From contig NZ_CP092827.1 of the NCBI RefSeq assembly GCF_022533585.1, positions 1,714,001 to 1,778,000 on the forward strand: 64,000 bases of DNA, given 5' to 3'. Shown here piece by piece: positions 47,014 to 55,493 of the stretch. Under the pieces are notes generated by a model. The model had not been told where the DNA came from and searched no databases. It saw nothing but the letters and a program-made list of their open reading frames with translations. How positions within the stretch are numbered: position 1 is the stretch's first letter; every line of letters starts with the position of its first letter. Source of the stretch: Pseudomonas sp. LS.1a. Lineage in GTDB: Bacteria > Pseudomonadota > Gammaproteobacteria > Pseudomonadales > Pseudomonadaceae. A program made the translations under genes and the position numbers.

Positions 47014-47043
47014 ACAAAAAGCCCGCACAAGGCGGGCTTTTTG
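47014..47043. terminator. Bidirectional terminator between mqo and tRNA-Pro
   Basis: AAAAAGCCCGC-ACAA-GGCGGGCTTTTT; symmetrical A and T tracts fit both the mqo and tRNA directions. Confidence 0.88.
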
Positions 47044-47052
47044 ATAAGGATT

Positions 47053-47129
47053 TGGTCGGAGAGACAGGATTCGAACCTGCGGCCTTCTCGTCCCGAACGA
47101 GACGCGCTACCTGGCTGCGCTACACTCCG
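47053..47129 (-). tRNA. tRNA-Pro (anticodon CGG)
   Basis: The minus strand folds as a 77-nt tRNA with encoded CCA. The anticodon stem is TCTCG/CGAGA with loop TTCGGGA (anticodon CGG, reading CCG); the T arm has GGTTCGAATCC and the D arm AGCGCAGCCAGGTAGCGC. The acceptor stem has one T-T mismatch at position 6-67 as read. Confidence 0.95.
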
Positions 47130-47209
47130 ATGAAGGAAATCCTACTGCATCCTTTTTTTGCACGCAAGCCCTTGTTGTTGAAAGGGCCTTTGCAAAAAAC
47201 AGGGTGCGA

Positions 47210-47431
47210 TCAGAGCTCTTTGACGGTGCGGATCTGGTCCTTGTTCAAGCGCGTGCGCTTGCCGTCCAGTTGCTCGAATTCGTAGAAGCCCGAGTCTTCA
47301 TCGTACTTCGGTGTGTCGGTGGCCTGGATTTCGCGACCGTCATTCAGGGTAATGACGGTTGGCGATGCGCAGCCAGCGAGGGCGCCCAGGCCCAAGACGA
47401 GCAGGAAGGCGGGTAGGGTCCGTTGAATCAT
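47210..47431 (-). CDS. YgdI/YgdR-family small lipoprotein
   Basis: This 73-residue lipoprotein has a signal of about 20 residues with lipobox LAGC (FLLVLGLGALAGCASP) and a short SH3-like domain of the DUF903 family: VITLNDGREIQATDTPKYDEDSGFYEFEQ, DGKRTRLNKDQIRTVKE, given here in parts. E. coli YgdI/YgdR are such proteins of unknown function. It is a single gene after tRNA-Pro. Confidence 0.9.
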   Translation of the reverse strand: MIQRTLPAFLLVLGLGALAGCASPTVITLNDGREIQATDTPKYDEDSGFYEFEQLDGKRTRLNKDQIRTVKEL

Positions 47432-47619
47432 CGTGTTTCTCCAGTGCGATGGTGCTAGATGACATTAAGACGCAGGGCGTCCACGCAAGTTCCGTCTACA
47501 GTGCAGCATAGCGGCAAACCCGGGGCATTGATCGAAGGCAAGGGTCACGGGCGTCACGCTGTGATGGGCGCGTGCTGTGTTATAACTGCGGCCATCCCAT
47601 CTTCTTGTGACGGACCCCC

Positions 47620-48159
47620 ATGAAAGCCAAGGCAGATACCCCCTTCGTGCCGCTGAACATCGCCGTGCTCACCGTCAGCGACACCCGCACCTTCGACACC
47701 GATACCTCCGGCCAGCTGTTCGTCGACCGCCTGAGCGCGGCCGGCCATCGCCTTGCCGAGCGCGTGCTGCTGAAAGACGACCTGTACAAGATTCGCGCCC
47801 AGGTTGCCACCTGGATTGCCGATGACAGCGTGCAGGTGGTGCTGATCACCGGCGGCACCGGCTTTACCGGCCGCGACAGCACGCCCGAGGCTGTGGCCTG
47901 CTTGTTGGACAAGCAGGTAGAAGGCTTTGGTGAGCTGTTCCGGCAGATTTCCGTGGCCGACATTGGCACCTCCACCGTGCAGTCGCGCGCCCTGGCCGGG
48001 CTGGCTAACGGTACCTTGGTGTGCTGCCTGCCAGGCTCGACCAACGCGGTGCGCACTGGTTGGGACGGTATCCTCGCCGAGCAGCTGGATGCCCGCCATC
48101 GCCCTTGCAACTTCGTGCCGCACCTGAAGCAGGCAGCAGCCTGTGACAGCCGTGGCTGA
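47620..48159 (+). CDS. moaB: Molybdenum cofactor biosynthesis protein MoaB
   Basis: This 179-residue protein of the MogA/MoaB fold has NIAVLTVSDTRTFDTDTSG, LITGGTGFTGRDSTPEA and CLPGSTNAVRTGWDGIL. MoaB-type proteins adenylylate molybdopterin or act with MoeA in cofactor maturation. Its 3' end overlaps moeA by 17 bases in another frame, so the two are translationally coupled. No moaA, moaC or moaE is near. Confidence 0.94.
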   Translation: MKAKADTPFVPLNIAVLTVSDTRTFDTDTSGQLFVDRLSAAGHRLAERVLLKDDLYKIRAQVATWIADDSVQVVLITGGTGFTGRDSTPEAVACLLDKQVEGFGELFRQISVADIGTSTVQSRALAGLANGTLVCCLPGSTNAVRTGWDGILAEQLDARHRPCNFVPHLKQAAACDSRG

Positions 48160-49369
48160 GGTCAGCCAGGCCCGGCCGCTGATGCCGGTGGAACAGGCCC
48201 TGGAGCAACTGCTGGCATTGGCTGAAGCGGCTCCGATCCACGACACCGAGAACCTGCCACTGGCCGAGGCCGAGGGCCGTGTGCTGGCCGCTGACCTGGT
48301 GGCCTCGCTCGACCTGCCGCCTTGGCCGAACAGTGCCATGGACGGTTACGCCCTGCGCCTGGCTGACTGGCAGGGCGAACCACTGCCGGTCAGCCAGCGG
48401 ATTTTCGCCGGCCATGCGCCGCAGCCGCTGCAAGCGGGCACCTGCGCGCGCATCTTCACCGGGGCACCGCTGCCCGAAGGTGCCGACTGCGTCGAGATGC
48501 AGGAAAACACCGAAGTGGCAGAGGATGGCCGGGTACGCTTTCTCGAGCCGTTGAAAGCCGGGCAGAACATTCGTCCCCAGGGCCAGGAAACCCGCAAGGG
48601 CGAACAGGTGATGAGCGCTGGCACCCGGCTGGGGCCGATCGAGCTGGGCCTGGCTGCGACCTTGGGCCACGGCCGCCTGGATGTGGTGCGCAAGGTGCGG
48701 GTGGCGGTGCTGTCCACCGGTGACGAACTGGTCGAGCCCGGCCTGCCGCTGGGGCCGGGGCAGATCTACAACAGCAACCGCCGGCTGCTGGTCAGCTGGT
48801 TGCAGCGGCTGGGCTGCGACGTGGTCGATGCGGGCATCCTGCCGGATGACCTGGCACGCACCCGCACCTGCCTGGCCGAGCTGGGTGATGTCGACCTGAT
48901 CCTGTCCACCGGCGGTGTCTCGGTGGGGGAAGCCGACTACCTCGGCGCCGCCCTGCGCGAAGCCGGCGAGCTGGCCTTGTGGAAGCTGGCGATCAAGCCC
49001 GGCAAGCCGCTGACCTTCGGCCACTTCCAGGGCGTGCCGGTAATCGGCCTGCCGGGCAACCCGGCCTCGACCCTGGTCACCTTCGGCCTGCTGACCCGGC
49101 CCTACCTGTTGCGGCGCCAGGGCGTGGCCGATGTCACGCCGCTGCGTTTCGACATGCCGGCCGGTTTTGACTGGCCCAAGCCCGGCACGCGCCGCGAGTA
49201 CCTGCGCGCCCGCATCGAACAGGGCCAGGTGCGCATCTACAAGAACCAGAGCTCTGGCGTGCTGCGCAGCGCGGCCTGGGCCGAGGGGCTGGTGGAAGTG
49301 CGCGAAGGCAGTACGCCGAAGCAGGGTGACAGCGTGCCGTTCATTCCCTTCAGCGAGCTACTTGGCTGA
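48143..49369 (+). CDS. moeA: Molybdopterin molybdenumtransferase MoeA
   Basis: This 408-residue protein inserts molybdate into adenylylated molybdopterin. Family segments are NSAMDGYALRLAD, RIFTGAPLPEGADCVEMQEN, VAVLSTGDELVEPG, IYNSNRRLL, ILSTGGVSVGEADYL, KPGKPLTFG and GLPGNPAS. The start is GTG at 48143 within the end of moaB. Its last 12 bases overlap the convergent glycosyltransferase gene. Confidence 0.95.
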   Translation: MTAVAEVSQARPLMPVEQALEQLLALAEAAPIHDTENLPLAEAEGRVLAADLVASLDLPPWPNSAMDGYALRLADWQGEPLPVSQRIFAGHAPQPLQAGTCARIFTGAPLPEGADCVEMQENTEVAEDGRVRFLEPLKAGQNIRPQGQETRKGEQVMSAGTRLGPIELGLAATLGHGRLDVVRKVRVAVLSTGDELVEPGLPLGPGQIYNSNRRLLVSWLQRLGCDVVDAGILPDDLARTRTCLAELGDVDLILSTGGVSVGEADYLGAALREAGELALWKLAIKPGKPLTFGHFQGVPVIGLPGNPASTLVTFGLLTRPYLLRRQGVADVTPLRFDMPAGFDWPKPGTRREYLRARIEQGQVRIYKNQSSGVLRSAAWAEGLVEVREGSTPKQGDSVPFIPFSELLG

Positions 49370-50605
49370 GCGGCCCAGCCAGGCACTGGCCAGCGGCGCG
49401 GCCTCGGCCGGTGCCGCCTGGGCCAGGCGCATGTGCACGTTCTCCAGTTGCTGGGCGGCCACGCTCCAGTCGTGGCGCTGGCGGGCGAACTGGCGCCCGG
49501 CATCGCTCAACTGGCTCATGCGCCAGGGCTGGTTGAGCAACTGGGTGATCAGCAGGGCCAACTGGTCGCCATCCTCACTGCCCAGGTAGTGCTCGCCGTT
49601 GTTCGCGGCCAGGCCTGAAACGCCTTTGCCGGTGGTGATCACTGGCAAGCCGGCGGCCATCGCTTCGAGGATTTTCACCTTGGAACCACCGGCATAGCGC
49701 AGCGGTGCGAAGAACAGTGCCGAACGCCGCTGCAGTTCACGCAGGTCGGGGCGGTAGCCGAACCATTCGATACGCGGGTCGTTCCAGTGCAGTTTCCAGC
49801 TGGCCGGCATGGCATGCCCGGCAATCGCCAGGCGCACCGCCGGATTGCTCATCCACACCTGCGGCATGATGTCTTCCAGCGCCCATTCGATGGCCTCCAG
49901 GTTGGCGCCACACTCGAAGTTACCTACGAACAGCAGGCGCTGGCTGTGCAGCGCAGGTTGCACGTGCTGGTAGAAATCACAGTCCACGCCATTGACCACC
50001 ACGTTCACCGGGCGCCCGCTGATTTGCGCGATCAACTCGGCATCGTGGGCGCTGACCGCCACCAGTTCGGTGGGTTGGCGCAATACCCGCTGTTCCCAGC
50101 GTCGATAGCGCCAGCGGTCGAAGGCGTTGAGCGGGCGCAACCACAGCGGCAGGCGATCGTGGCTGGCGCCACCCATCACCGATTCCAGGGTGTGCTCGCA
50201 GAGCATGTACGGCAGTCCGCGTGCCTGCAGGGCCTTCTCGAACGGCTGGAAGCTGTAGCTGTGTTCGATCTGGATCACGTCCCAGGGCTCGTCCAGCAAT
50301 TGCTCGAAGCGGTGCCGCAGGCGAGGGGCCAGGCCATTGATGATTGCCCGCATGGGGTAGTCCAGGATCGGCGAGGCCAGCAGGTTCAGCGGGCTGTGCA
50401 GGGGCCGACGGGGCAGCACGATCAGGCGTTCGAGCAAGGGTTCCAGGGCCTCGCGGGCAGCATCGCCGAGGGGGTTCTTCGATTGCACCAGCAGGGTAAT
50501 CCGGTGGCCACGTTGTGCCAGTGCGCGCATCAGGTGGTATTGCCGGGTCTTGCTGCCGCTGGTGGTCGGCCAGGGCAGGTACGGCAGTGTCCAGAGAATG
50601 CGCAT
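49358..50605 (-). CDS. Glycosyltransferase, GT4 family
   Basis: This 415-residue glycosyltransferase has a GT-B fold. N-terminal IEHSYSFQPFEKALQARG and AVSAHDAELIAQISGRPV, C-terminal LLFVGNFECGANLEAIEWAL, IAGHAMPASW and SKVKILEAMAAGLPVITTGKGVSGL contain the expected nucleotide-sugar-binding Glu region. It resembles glycosyltransferases of exopolysaccharide or PEP-CTERM loci, but no such genes surround it. The acceptor is unknown. It runs convergently into moeA with a 12-base overlap. Confidence 0.87.
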   Translation of the reverse strand: MRILWTLPYLPWPTTSGSKTRQYHLMRALAQRGHRITLLVQSKNPLGDAAREALEPLLERLIVLPRRPLHSPLNLLASPILDYPMRAIINGLAPRLRHRFEQLLDEPWDVIQIEHSYSFQPFEKALQARGLPYMLCEHTLESVMGGASHDRLPLWLRPLNAFDRWRYRRWEQRVLRQPTELVAVSAHDAELIAQISGRPVNVVVNGVDCDFYQHVQPALHSQRLLFVGNFECGANLEAIEWALEDIMPQVWMSNPAVRLAIAGHAMPASWKLHWNDPRIEWFGYRPDLRELQRRSALFFAPLRYAGGSKVKILEAMAAGLPVITTGKGVSGLAANNGEHYLGSEDGDQLALLITQLLNQPWRMSQLSDAGRQFARQRHDWSVAAQQLENVHMRLAQAAPAEAAPLASAWLGRSAK

Positions 50606-50774
50606 GACCCGGAATCCTCGCTAAAGGTTGCGGATAGCAAGACGCGCCCTTAGGCGGCAGTGATAAAAACCACTGCCGGGGCGCGTCCATGGCAAGAAGG
50701 GTGTATCTGCTGAGCATAGCCGTGCATTGCCACACTTGGGAAAAAGACAGGCCAACGCTTGTCGGTTAATGGCC

Positions 50775-50871
50775 GGCCAACGCGGTCACTTGTGGGAGCG
50801 GCCTTGTGTCGCGATAGGGCCGCAGAGCGGCCCCGGCAATGGCCGCTCCCACAAAATTGACCGCGTTGGCC
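50775..50871. repeat. Long compound palindrome with REP-like core
   Basis: GGCCAACGCGGTCA and TGACCGCGTTGGCC form outer arms and TGTGGGAGCGGCC / GGCCGCTCCCACA the inner arms, with a GGGCCGCAGAGCGGCCC hairpin centre. The remainder of the 346-base gap between the glycosyltransferase and yegS is featureless apart from GGAG before yegS. Confidence 0.75.
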
Positions 50872-50951
50872 CATTATTTTCTGTGGGCATGCAACGATCC
50901 GGGATTGCAGAGGGTCGAGATCTGGGGTGATCACTTCACGGAGGCGCGTAT

Positions 50952-51839
50952 ATGCAAGGGCGCAAGGCAATGCTGATCCTGCACGGCAAGCAGGCCATGA
51001 ACGAAGACTTGCGCAGCGCCGTGCACGGCCTGCGCGATAGCGGCTGGGTGCTGGATGTGCGGGTCACCTGGGAGGCCGGTGACGCTCAGCGCCTGGTCAA
51101 CGAGGCGCTGGCTGCCGGTTACGGCCATATCGTTGCCGGAGGCGGGGATGGCACGCTGCGCGATGTTGCCGAGGCCATGGGCCTGGCGGGTACCCAGGCC
51201 AGCCTGGCGTTGTTGCCACTCGGCACGGCCAACGATTTTGTCAGGGCTGCCGGCATACCCCTGGAGCCCGCCACGGCGCTGGCCTTGCTGAACATACCTG
51301 CACAGCCAATAGACCTGGGCCAGGCCGGCGACCAGTTGTTCCTCAACATGGCCACGGGCGGTTTTGGCAGCCAGGTCACGGCCAACACCTCCGAAGACCT
51401 GAAGAAAGTGCTGGGCGCCGCCGCCTACCTGTTCACCGGGTTGTCGCGCTTCAGCGAACTGCAGGCGGCCTCGGTGGCGCTGCAAGGGCCGGACTTCCAC
51501 TGGCAGGGTGACCTGCTGGCGCTGGGGATCGGCAACGGCCGCCAGGCCGGGGGCGGGCAGGTGCTGTGCCCTGAGGCGCTGGTGGACGATGGCTTGCTCG
51601 ACATCGCCATCCTGCCGGCACCACAGGAGATGGTCGGGGCGCTGCGTGACCTGTTGGCCGGTAACGGGCTGTTCGTCCGGGCCCGGTTGCCCTGGGTCGA
51701 GATCAAGTGCTCGCAGGGGCTGGACATCAACCTCGATGGTGAGCCGGCGCAGGCAGACACGTTGCGCTTCCAGGCCAGGCCCGCTGCACTGCGCCTGCAC
51801 CTGCCGGCCGGGTCGCCGTTGCTCAGTCGTCCAGGCTGA
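50952..51839 (+). CDS. yegS: YegS-type lipid kinase
   Basis: This 295-residue protein of the diacylglycerol-kinase superfamily has AMLILHGKQAMNEDLR, GGGDGTLRDVAEAMG (nucleotide-binding), LPLGTANDFVRA and FLNMATGGFGSQV, as YegS, which phosphorylates phosphatidylglycerol in vitro. Its 3' end overlaps the convergent regulator gene by 17 bases. It may modify membrane lipids at the cytoplasmic face. Confidence 0.92.
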   Translation: MQGRKAMLILHGKQAMNEDLRSAVHGLRDSGWVLDVRVTWEAGDAQRLVNEALAAGYGHIVAGGGDGTLRDVAEAMGLAGTQASLALLPLGTANDFVRAAGIPLEPATALALLNIPAQPIDLGQAGDQLFLNMATGGFGSQVTANTSEDLKKVLGAAAYLFTGLSRFSELQAASVALQGPDFHWQGDLLALGIGNGRQAGGGQVLCPEALVDDGLLDIAILPAPQEMVGALRDLLAGNGLFVRARLPWVEIKCSQGLDINLDGEPAQADTLRFQARPAALRLHLPAGSPLLSRPG

Positions 51840-52482
51840 TGATTTTCTCGCGCACGGCGAACAGCACCAGGCCGGCCACGTCATGGATCTGCAGGCGTTT
51901 CATGATTTGCGAGCGGTGGGTTTCCACGGTCTTGATCGACAGGCCCAGGCCGGTGGCGATTTCCCGGGTGGCCTTGCCGCGCACGATCAGGCGCAGGATC
52001 TCCAGCTGTCGCGCCGTGAGGTTATGCCGCTCGCCAGCGGGGTGCTTGCCCTGCCTGGCGCGCTGCAGCGCCTGGTTGATGACCGTATGGGCGATGGCTG
52101 GGCTGAGGTAGCGCTCGCCGTTGCGCACCGCGGCCAGGGCCTGCTCCAGTTCGGTGGCGCTGGTGTCCTTGAGCAGGTAGCCGTGGGCGCCACTTTCCAG
52201 GGCCCGCATGATCAGGTCCGGGTCGGTGTGCATCGACAGGATCAGCACCTTGCAGGTGCTGCCGCTGGCGCGCAGTTGGGTGAGAGCATCCAGGCCGCTG
52301 GTCGAACGCATGGAGATGTCCAGCAAGACGATGTCCGGCGCCAGTTTGCGTACCTGTTCGAGCAACTGGCTGCCATCGTCGGCTTCACCGATTACATCAT
52401 AGCCAGGGATGTCGCAGACCAGTGCGCGCACCCCGGCACGGATCAGCGAGTGGTCGTCCACCAGCAGCAGTCTACAGGTCAT
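51823..52482 (-). CDS. NarL-type response regulator
   Basis: This 219-residue regulator has a receiver with LLLVDDHSLIRAG, Asp in VLLDISMRSTSG and Lys in GYLLKDTSATE, and a LuxR-type helix-turn-helix with LTARQLEILRLIVRGKATREIA and SIKTVETHRSQIMKRL. It is encoded after its sensor kinase with an 11-base overlap, so the two are co-expressed. Targets are unknown; no nitrate-reduction or other hint gene is close. Confidence 0.94.
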   Translation of the reverse strand: MTCRLLLVDDHSLIRAGVRALVCDIPGYDVIGEADDGSQLLEQVRKLAPDIVLLDISMRSTSGLDALTQLRASGSTCKVLILSMHTDPDLIMRALESGAHGYLLKDTSATELEQALAAVRNGERYLSPAIAHTVINQALQRARQGKHPAGERHNLTARQLEILRLIVRGKATREIATGLGLSIKTVETHRSQIMKRLQIHDVAGLVLFAVREKIISLDD

Positions 52483-53368
52483 GGGTGGCAGTACTCCTGG
52501 CGCGTTGCTGGGTGCGCGGTGGCCATGGGAACACCGCCTCGATGCGCGTGCCCAGGCCGAGCTGGCTGGTGATGTCGAGGCTGCCCTGCAACGCGGTTAC
52601 CCGCTCCTGCATGCCGGCCAAGCCGCGCTGGCCAGCTTCGGCCGGTTGCCTGGCGGGTACGAAACCACGGCCATCGTCGTGGATCGACAACGCCAACCCC
52701 TCGGGGATGCGCTGCAGACGGACGACCAGGTTGTGTGCCTGTGCATGGCGCAGCATGTTGGTCACGGCTTCCTGGGTAATGCGGAACACCGCCATGGCCA
52801 CGGCCTCGTCGATGCCGCCCAGGCGCTGGTTGCACGCCAGGCTCCAGTTCACTCCGCTGTTGCCCAGGGTGCGCATCAGGTGTGCCCGCAGGCTGGCTTC
52901 CAGGCCAAGGCTGGCCAACTGCCGCGGGTTGAGCAGGGCGGAGACATCGCGCACGTTACCCAGGGTGTCATCCAGCGTGCTGCGCAGGGCGTCGCAGTGG
53001 CCTTGCAGCTCATCGGGCATGCGCCTTTGCAGCCACTGCAGCTGCAGCTTGGCGGCGGTGAGCAGCTGGCCGATGTCGTCGTGCAGTTCCCGGCTCAGGT
53101 GCTGGCGCTCGTCTTCCTGGACCTTGAGCATGCGCTCGGCCAGTTCCGCCGGGCGCAGGCTGATCGACCTGGCGCGCAGGCCCAGCTGCACGGCGGCGCC
53201 CAGCGTGGCGGCCAACTGCAGCACCAGCAGGCTGGCCGGGATCGACTGGTCGGCCAGGTACAGCAACAGGTTGGCGACCAGCGAGGCCACGCACAGCCCG
53301 ACCGTCGCCCAGCGCAGCAGGGGAGTGCGGGAGCCGCAACGCAAAGGAGTCTTCAAGCGTGGGAACAT
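52472..53368 (-). CDS. NarX-family sensor histidine kinase
   Basis: This 298-residue sensor has two N-terminal membrane segments (about 17-35 and 40-62) with almost no periplasmic loop, then HisKA_3 with EDERQHLSRELHDDIGQLL (phospho-His in ELHDD) and a HATPase with VFRITQEAVTNMLRHA and LSIHDDGRGF. It resembles MASE-free DegS/NarX type kinases, probably sensing within the membrane or through a partner. Start ATG at 53368 gives a basic, then hydrophobic N terminus; a TTG 15 codons upstream is an alternative. Confidence 0.9.
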   Translation of the reverse strand: MFPRLKTPLRCGSRTPLLRWATVGLCVASLVANLLLYLADQSIPASLLVLQLAATLGAAVQLGLRARSISLRPAELAERMLKVQEDERQHLSRELHDDIGQLLTAAKLQLQWLQRRMPDELQGHCDALRSTLDDTLGNVRDVSALLNPRQLASLGLEASLRAHLMRTLGNSGVNWSLACNQRLGGIDEAVAMAVFRITQEAVTNMLRHAQAHNLVVRLQRIPEGLALSIHDDGRGFVPARQPAEAGQRGLAGMQERVTALQGSLDITSQLGLGTRIEAVFPWPPRTQQRARSTATHDL

Positions 53369-53640
53369 AAGTAGGGAAGCCACTGAAGTATTGCTGATGG
53401 AGGCCTTGCACAATCCTTGTCAGAGGCTTTGGTGCAGTACTTTCGATTGTTTTTTTCGTACACGAGACCTTGCGACCTTGCTGCAGGTTGCAAGCGTTTG
53501 TGGGGGCGCATATTACCACTTTGCACTGCATCGGTCGCGGTCGGGTAGCGCTTTGAAACGCCTGCCAGACGGGCGCTGGCGGGTAGCAAAGTGCCACCCG
53601 GCTTGATCGCGCAACGTGCCTGGTTGCACTTCGCGTCGGG

Positions 53641-54153
53641 TCAATATCTGGGAGATGAGCGGCCTGGCTGCGTGCCGTCGGCCATCTCGGTGTGCGGGTG
53701 GATGCATACGTTGCCTTGGTCGTCGCAGGGTATGCAGGCTCGTGTAAAAGGTTGCCGCACGACCTTGGCCAGTTCACCCAGCAGCACCAGTTGCTCGCCA
53801 ATGTCCAGGTTAAGCCGCCCGGTACACGGATCGACCAGTTCCAGTTGCCAGGCCAGCAGGGTCAGGCAGGCCCCTACTGCGGGCAGGGCTTCGCGCTGCA
53901 GGCAACCACCATGGCAGGCCGGGGCCAGCAACTGCTGCAGGGCGGTGGTGTAATGGGCAACTTCGCGCAGGCCCAGGTGTGTGGCCTGTCGAGCGAGGTT
54001 GCCGAGGGTATTGTCCAGGCAGTGGCAGGCATCCGGGTCGTTATCGATCAGTTCCAGGTGCTGCAGGCATTCCTGGGCCTGGGTCAGCAGCACCTGGGCA
54101 TCCAGCAGAAACCCCTGCAGGGCGTCATCGAACGATAAGGCGCTGTCCATCAT
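53641..54153 (-). CDS. Cys-rich Hpt-like protein beside cheV
   Basis: This 170-residue protein resembles the CheA P1/Hpt four-helix fold (FDDALQGFLLDAQVLLTQAQECLQHL, then REVAHYTTALQQLL), but no HxxKG motif is present where the phospho-His should be (TLGNLARQATHLGL). It has about ten Cys, including CxxC and a following C-x-H (CIPCDDQGNVCIH) near the C terminus, unusual in a cytoplasmic protein. I do not know a name for it. It is divergent from cheV. GGGAG lies before the ATG at 54153; ATG at 54150 is equally possible. Confidence 0.72.
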   Translation of the reverse strand: MMDSALSFDDALQGFLLDAQVLLTQAQECLQHLELIDNDPDACHCLDNTLGNLARQATHLGLREVAHYTTALQQLLAPACHGGCLQREALPAVGACLTLLAWQLELVDPCTGRLNLDIGEQLVLLGELAKVVRQPFTRACIPCDDQGNVCIHPHTEMADGTQPGRSSPRY

Positions 54154-54427
54154 GATGCTCCCGCGCGTGGGGCAGGCGCAGGTGGCGGGCACGCCAAAAC
54201 GATAGCTAGCAAAAGCCTGACTCCATTCATGCAATGAGAATGGCGTCACATTAATGGCTAAAGGATATCGCGAACATCAGGTTGCACCCGATTGTGGCTA
54301 AGGGTTTCCCTGATGCTCGGCTCAGGTGGGGAACTTTTGCAGTCCCGCTGGCTCAGCCCAAGCTGCTCGCAGTAAAGCATGATGGTAAAGTGATATCAAT
54401 TGCCTTCACGGCATTTTCCCGCAAGGG

Positions 54428-54454
54428 TCAAGGTGTGCGTGAAGCCGCCGATAC
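54428..54454 (+). promoter_or_regulatory. FliA (sigma-28) promoter of cheV
   Basis: TCAA-N15-GCCGATAC, the same as at aer2. The start point is expected near 54461 and the ATG is at 54502. The rest of the 348-base divergent gap (54154-54501) holds no other clear element. Confidence 0.78.
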
Positions 54455-54501
54455 AGGGTGGATGATTTCACTTTTTCCGACTCAAGGCTGGGGGTTTTCC
54501 A

Positions 54502-55437
54502 ATGGCTGGCATTCTCGACACGGTAGACCAACGCACGCAACTGGTGGGTGAGAACCGCCTGGAAATCCTGATGTTTCGCCTGGCTGGCCGCCAGCTGTTC
54601 GCGATCAACGTGTTCAAGGTGCAGGAAGTGCTGCAGCTGCCCAAGCTGACCCTGATGCCCCAGCGCCACGCTTTCGTCTGCGGGGTGGTCAACCTGCGCG
54701 GCCAGACCCTGCCGGTGATCGACCTTTCCCAGGCGATCGGCATGCGCCCGCTGCAGCCGGGGCCGGACAGCACCATCATCGTCACCGAATACAACCGCTC
54801 TGTGCAGGCCTTCCTGGTCGGCGGTGTCGACCGCATCGTCAACATGAACTGGGAGGCGATCATGCCGCCGCCGTCCAGCGCCGGACGCCAGCATTACCTG
54901 ACCGCCATCACCAAGGTCGATGACAAGCTGGTGGAAGTGATCGACGTGGAGAAGGTGCTGGCCGAGATCGTGCCGTACAACGCGCGGGTTTCCGGCGACA
55001 AGCTCGCCGACCCGGTGCTGGCCCGGGCCCGCGGCCGCGAAGTACTGCTGGTGGACGACTCCAGCGTGGCTCTGGCGCAATTGCGCGACACGCTGTCCCA
55101 GCTGGGCGTGAAGCTGCACGTGGCCAGTGATGGCTTGAAGGCTTTGCGCATGCTCAAGGGCTGGGCCGACGCAGGCGAAGATGTGTGCGAGAAACTGCTG
55201 ATGGTGTTCACCGATGCCGAGATGCCGGAAATGGACGGCTACCGGCTGACCACCGAGATCCGTGGTGATGCCCGTTTGCGCCAGCTTTACGTGGTGCTGC
55301 ATACCTCGCTGTCCGGCAGTTTCAACGAGTCGATGGTAAAGAAGGTGGGCTGCGACAACTTCCTTTCCAAATTCCAGCCTGATCGCCTGGTCGACGTGGT
55401 CAAGCAACGCCTGTTGCTGGATATTGCCACTGCGTGA
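54502..55437 (+). CDS. cheV: Chemotaxis protein CheV (CheW-receiver fusion)
   Basis: This 311-residue protein has an N-terminal CheW-like domain (about 18-165; EILMFRLAGRQLFAINVFKV, VVNLRGQTLPVIDLSQ) and a C-terminal receiver (about 180-305) with VLLVDDSSVALAQLR, Asp in VFTDAEMPEMDGY and Lys in FLSKFQPD. CheV couples receptors to CheA and can take phosphate to adapt the response. The FliA promoter ties it to flagellar expression. No other che gene is adjacent, as usual for cheV. Confidence 0.96.
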   Translation: MAGILDTVDQRTQLVGENRLEILMFRLAGRQLFAINVFKVQEVLQLPKLTLMPQRHAFVCGVVNLRGQTLPVIDLSQAIGMRPLQPGPDSTIIVTEYNRSVQAFLVGGVDRIVNMNWEAIMPPPSSAGRQHYLTAITKVDDKLVEVIDVEKVLAEIVPYNARVSGDKLADPVLARARGREVLLVDDSSVALAQLRDTLSQLGVKLHVASDGLKALRMLKGWADAGEDVCEKLLMVFTDAEMPEMDGYRLTTEIRGDARLRQLYVVLHTSLSGSFNESMVKKVGCDNFLSKFQPDRLVDVVKQRLLLDIATA

Positions 55438-55493
55438 TCCCGGCCCCTGCCGGGTATAAGCTTGGCGTTTTGGCATGGCGCGAGGCGGCAGGG

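Noticed and set aside
47053..47129. tRNA-Pro as an integration site for a mobile element
   Set aside because: Both flanks carry ordinary genes; no integrase and no repeat of the tRNA 3' end were seen in the window.
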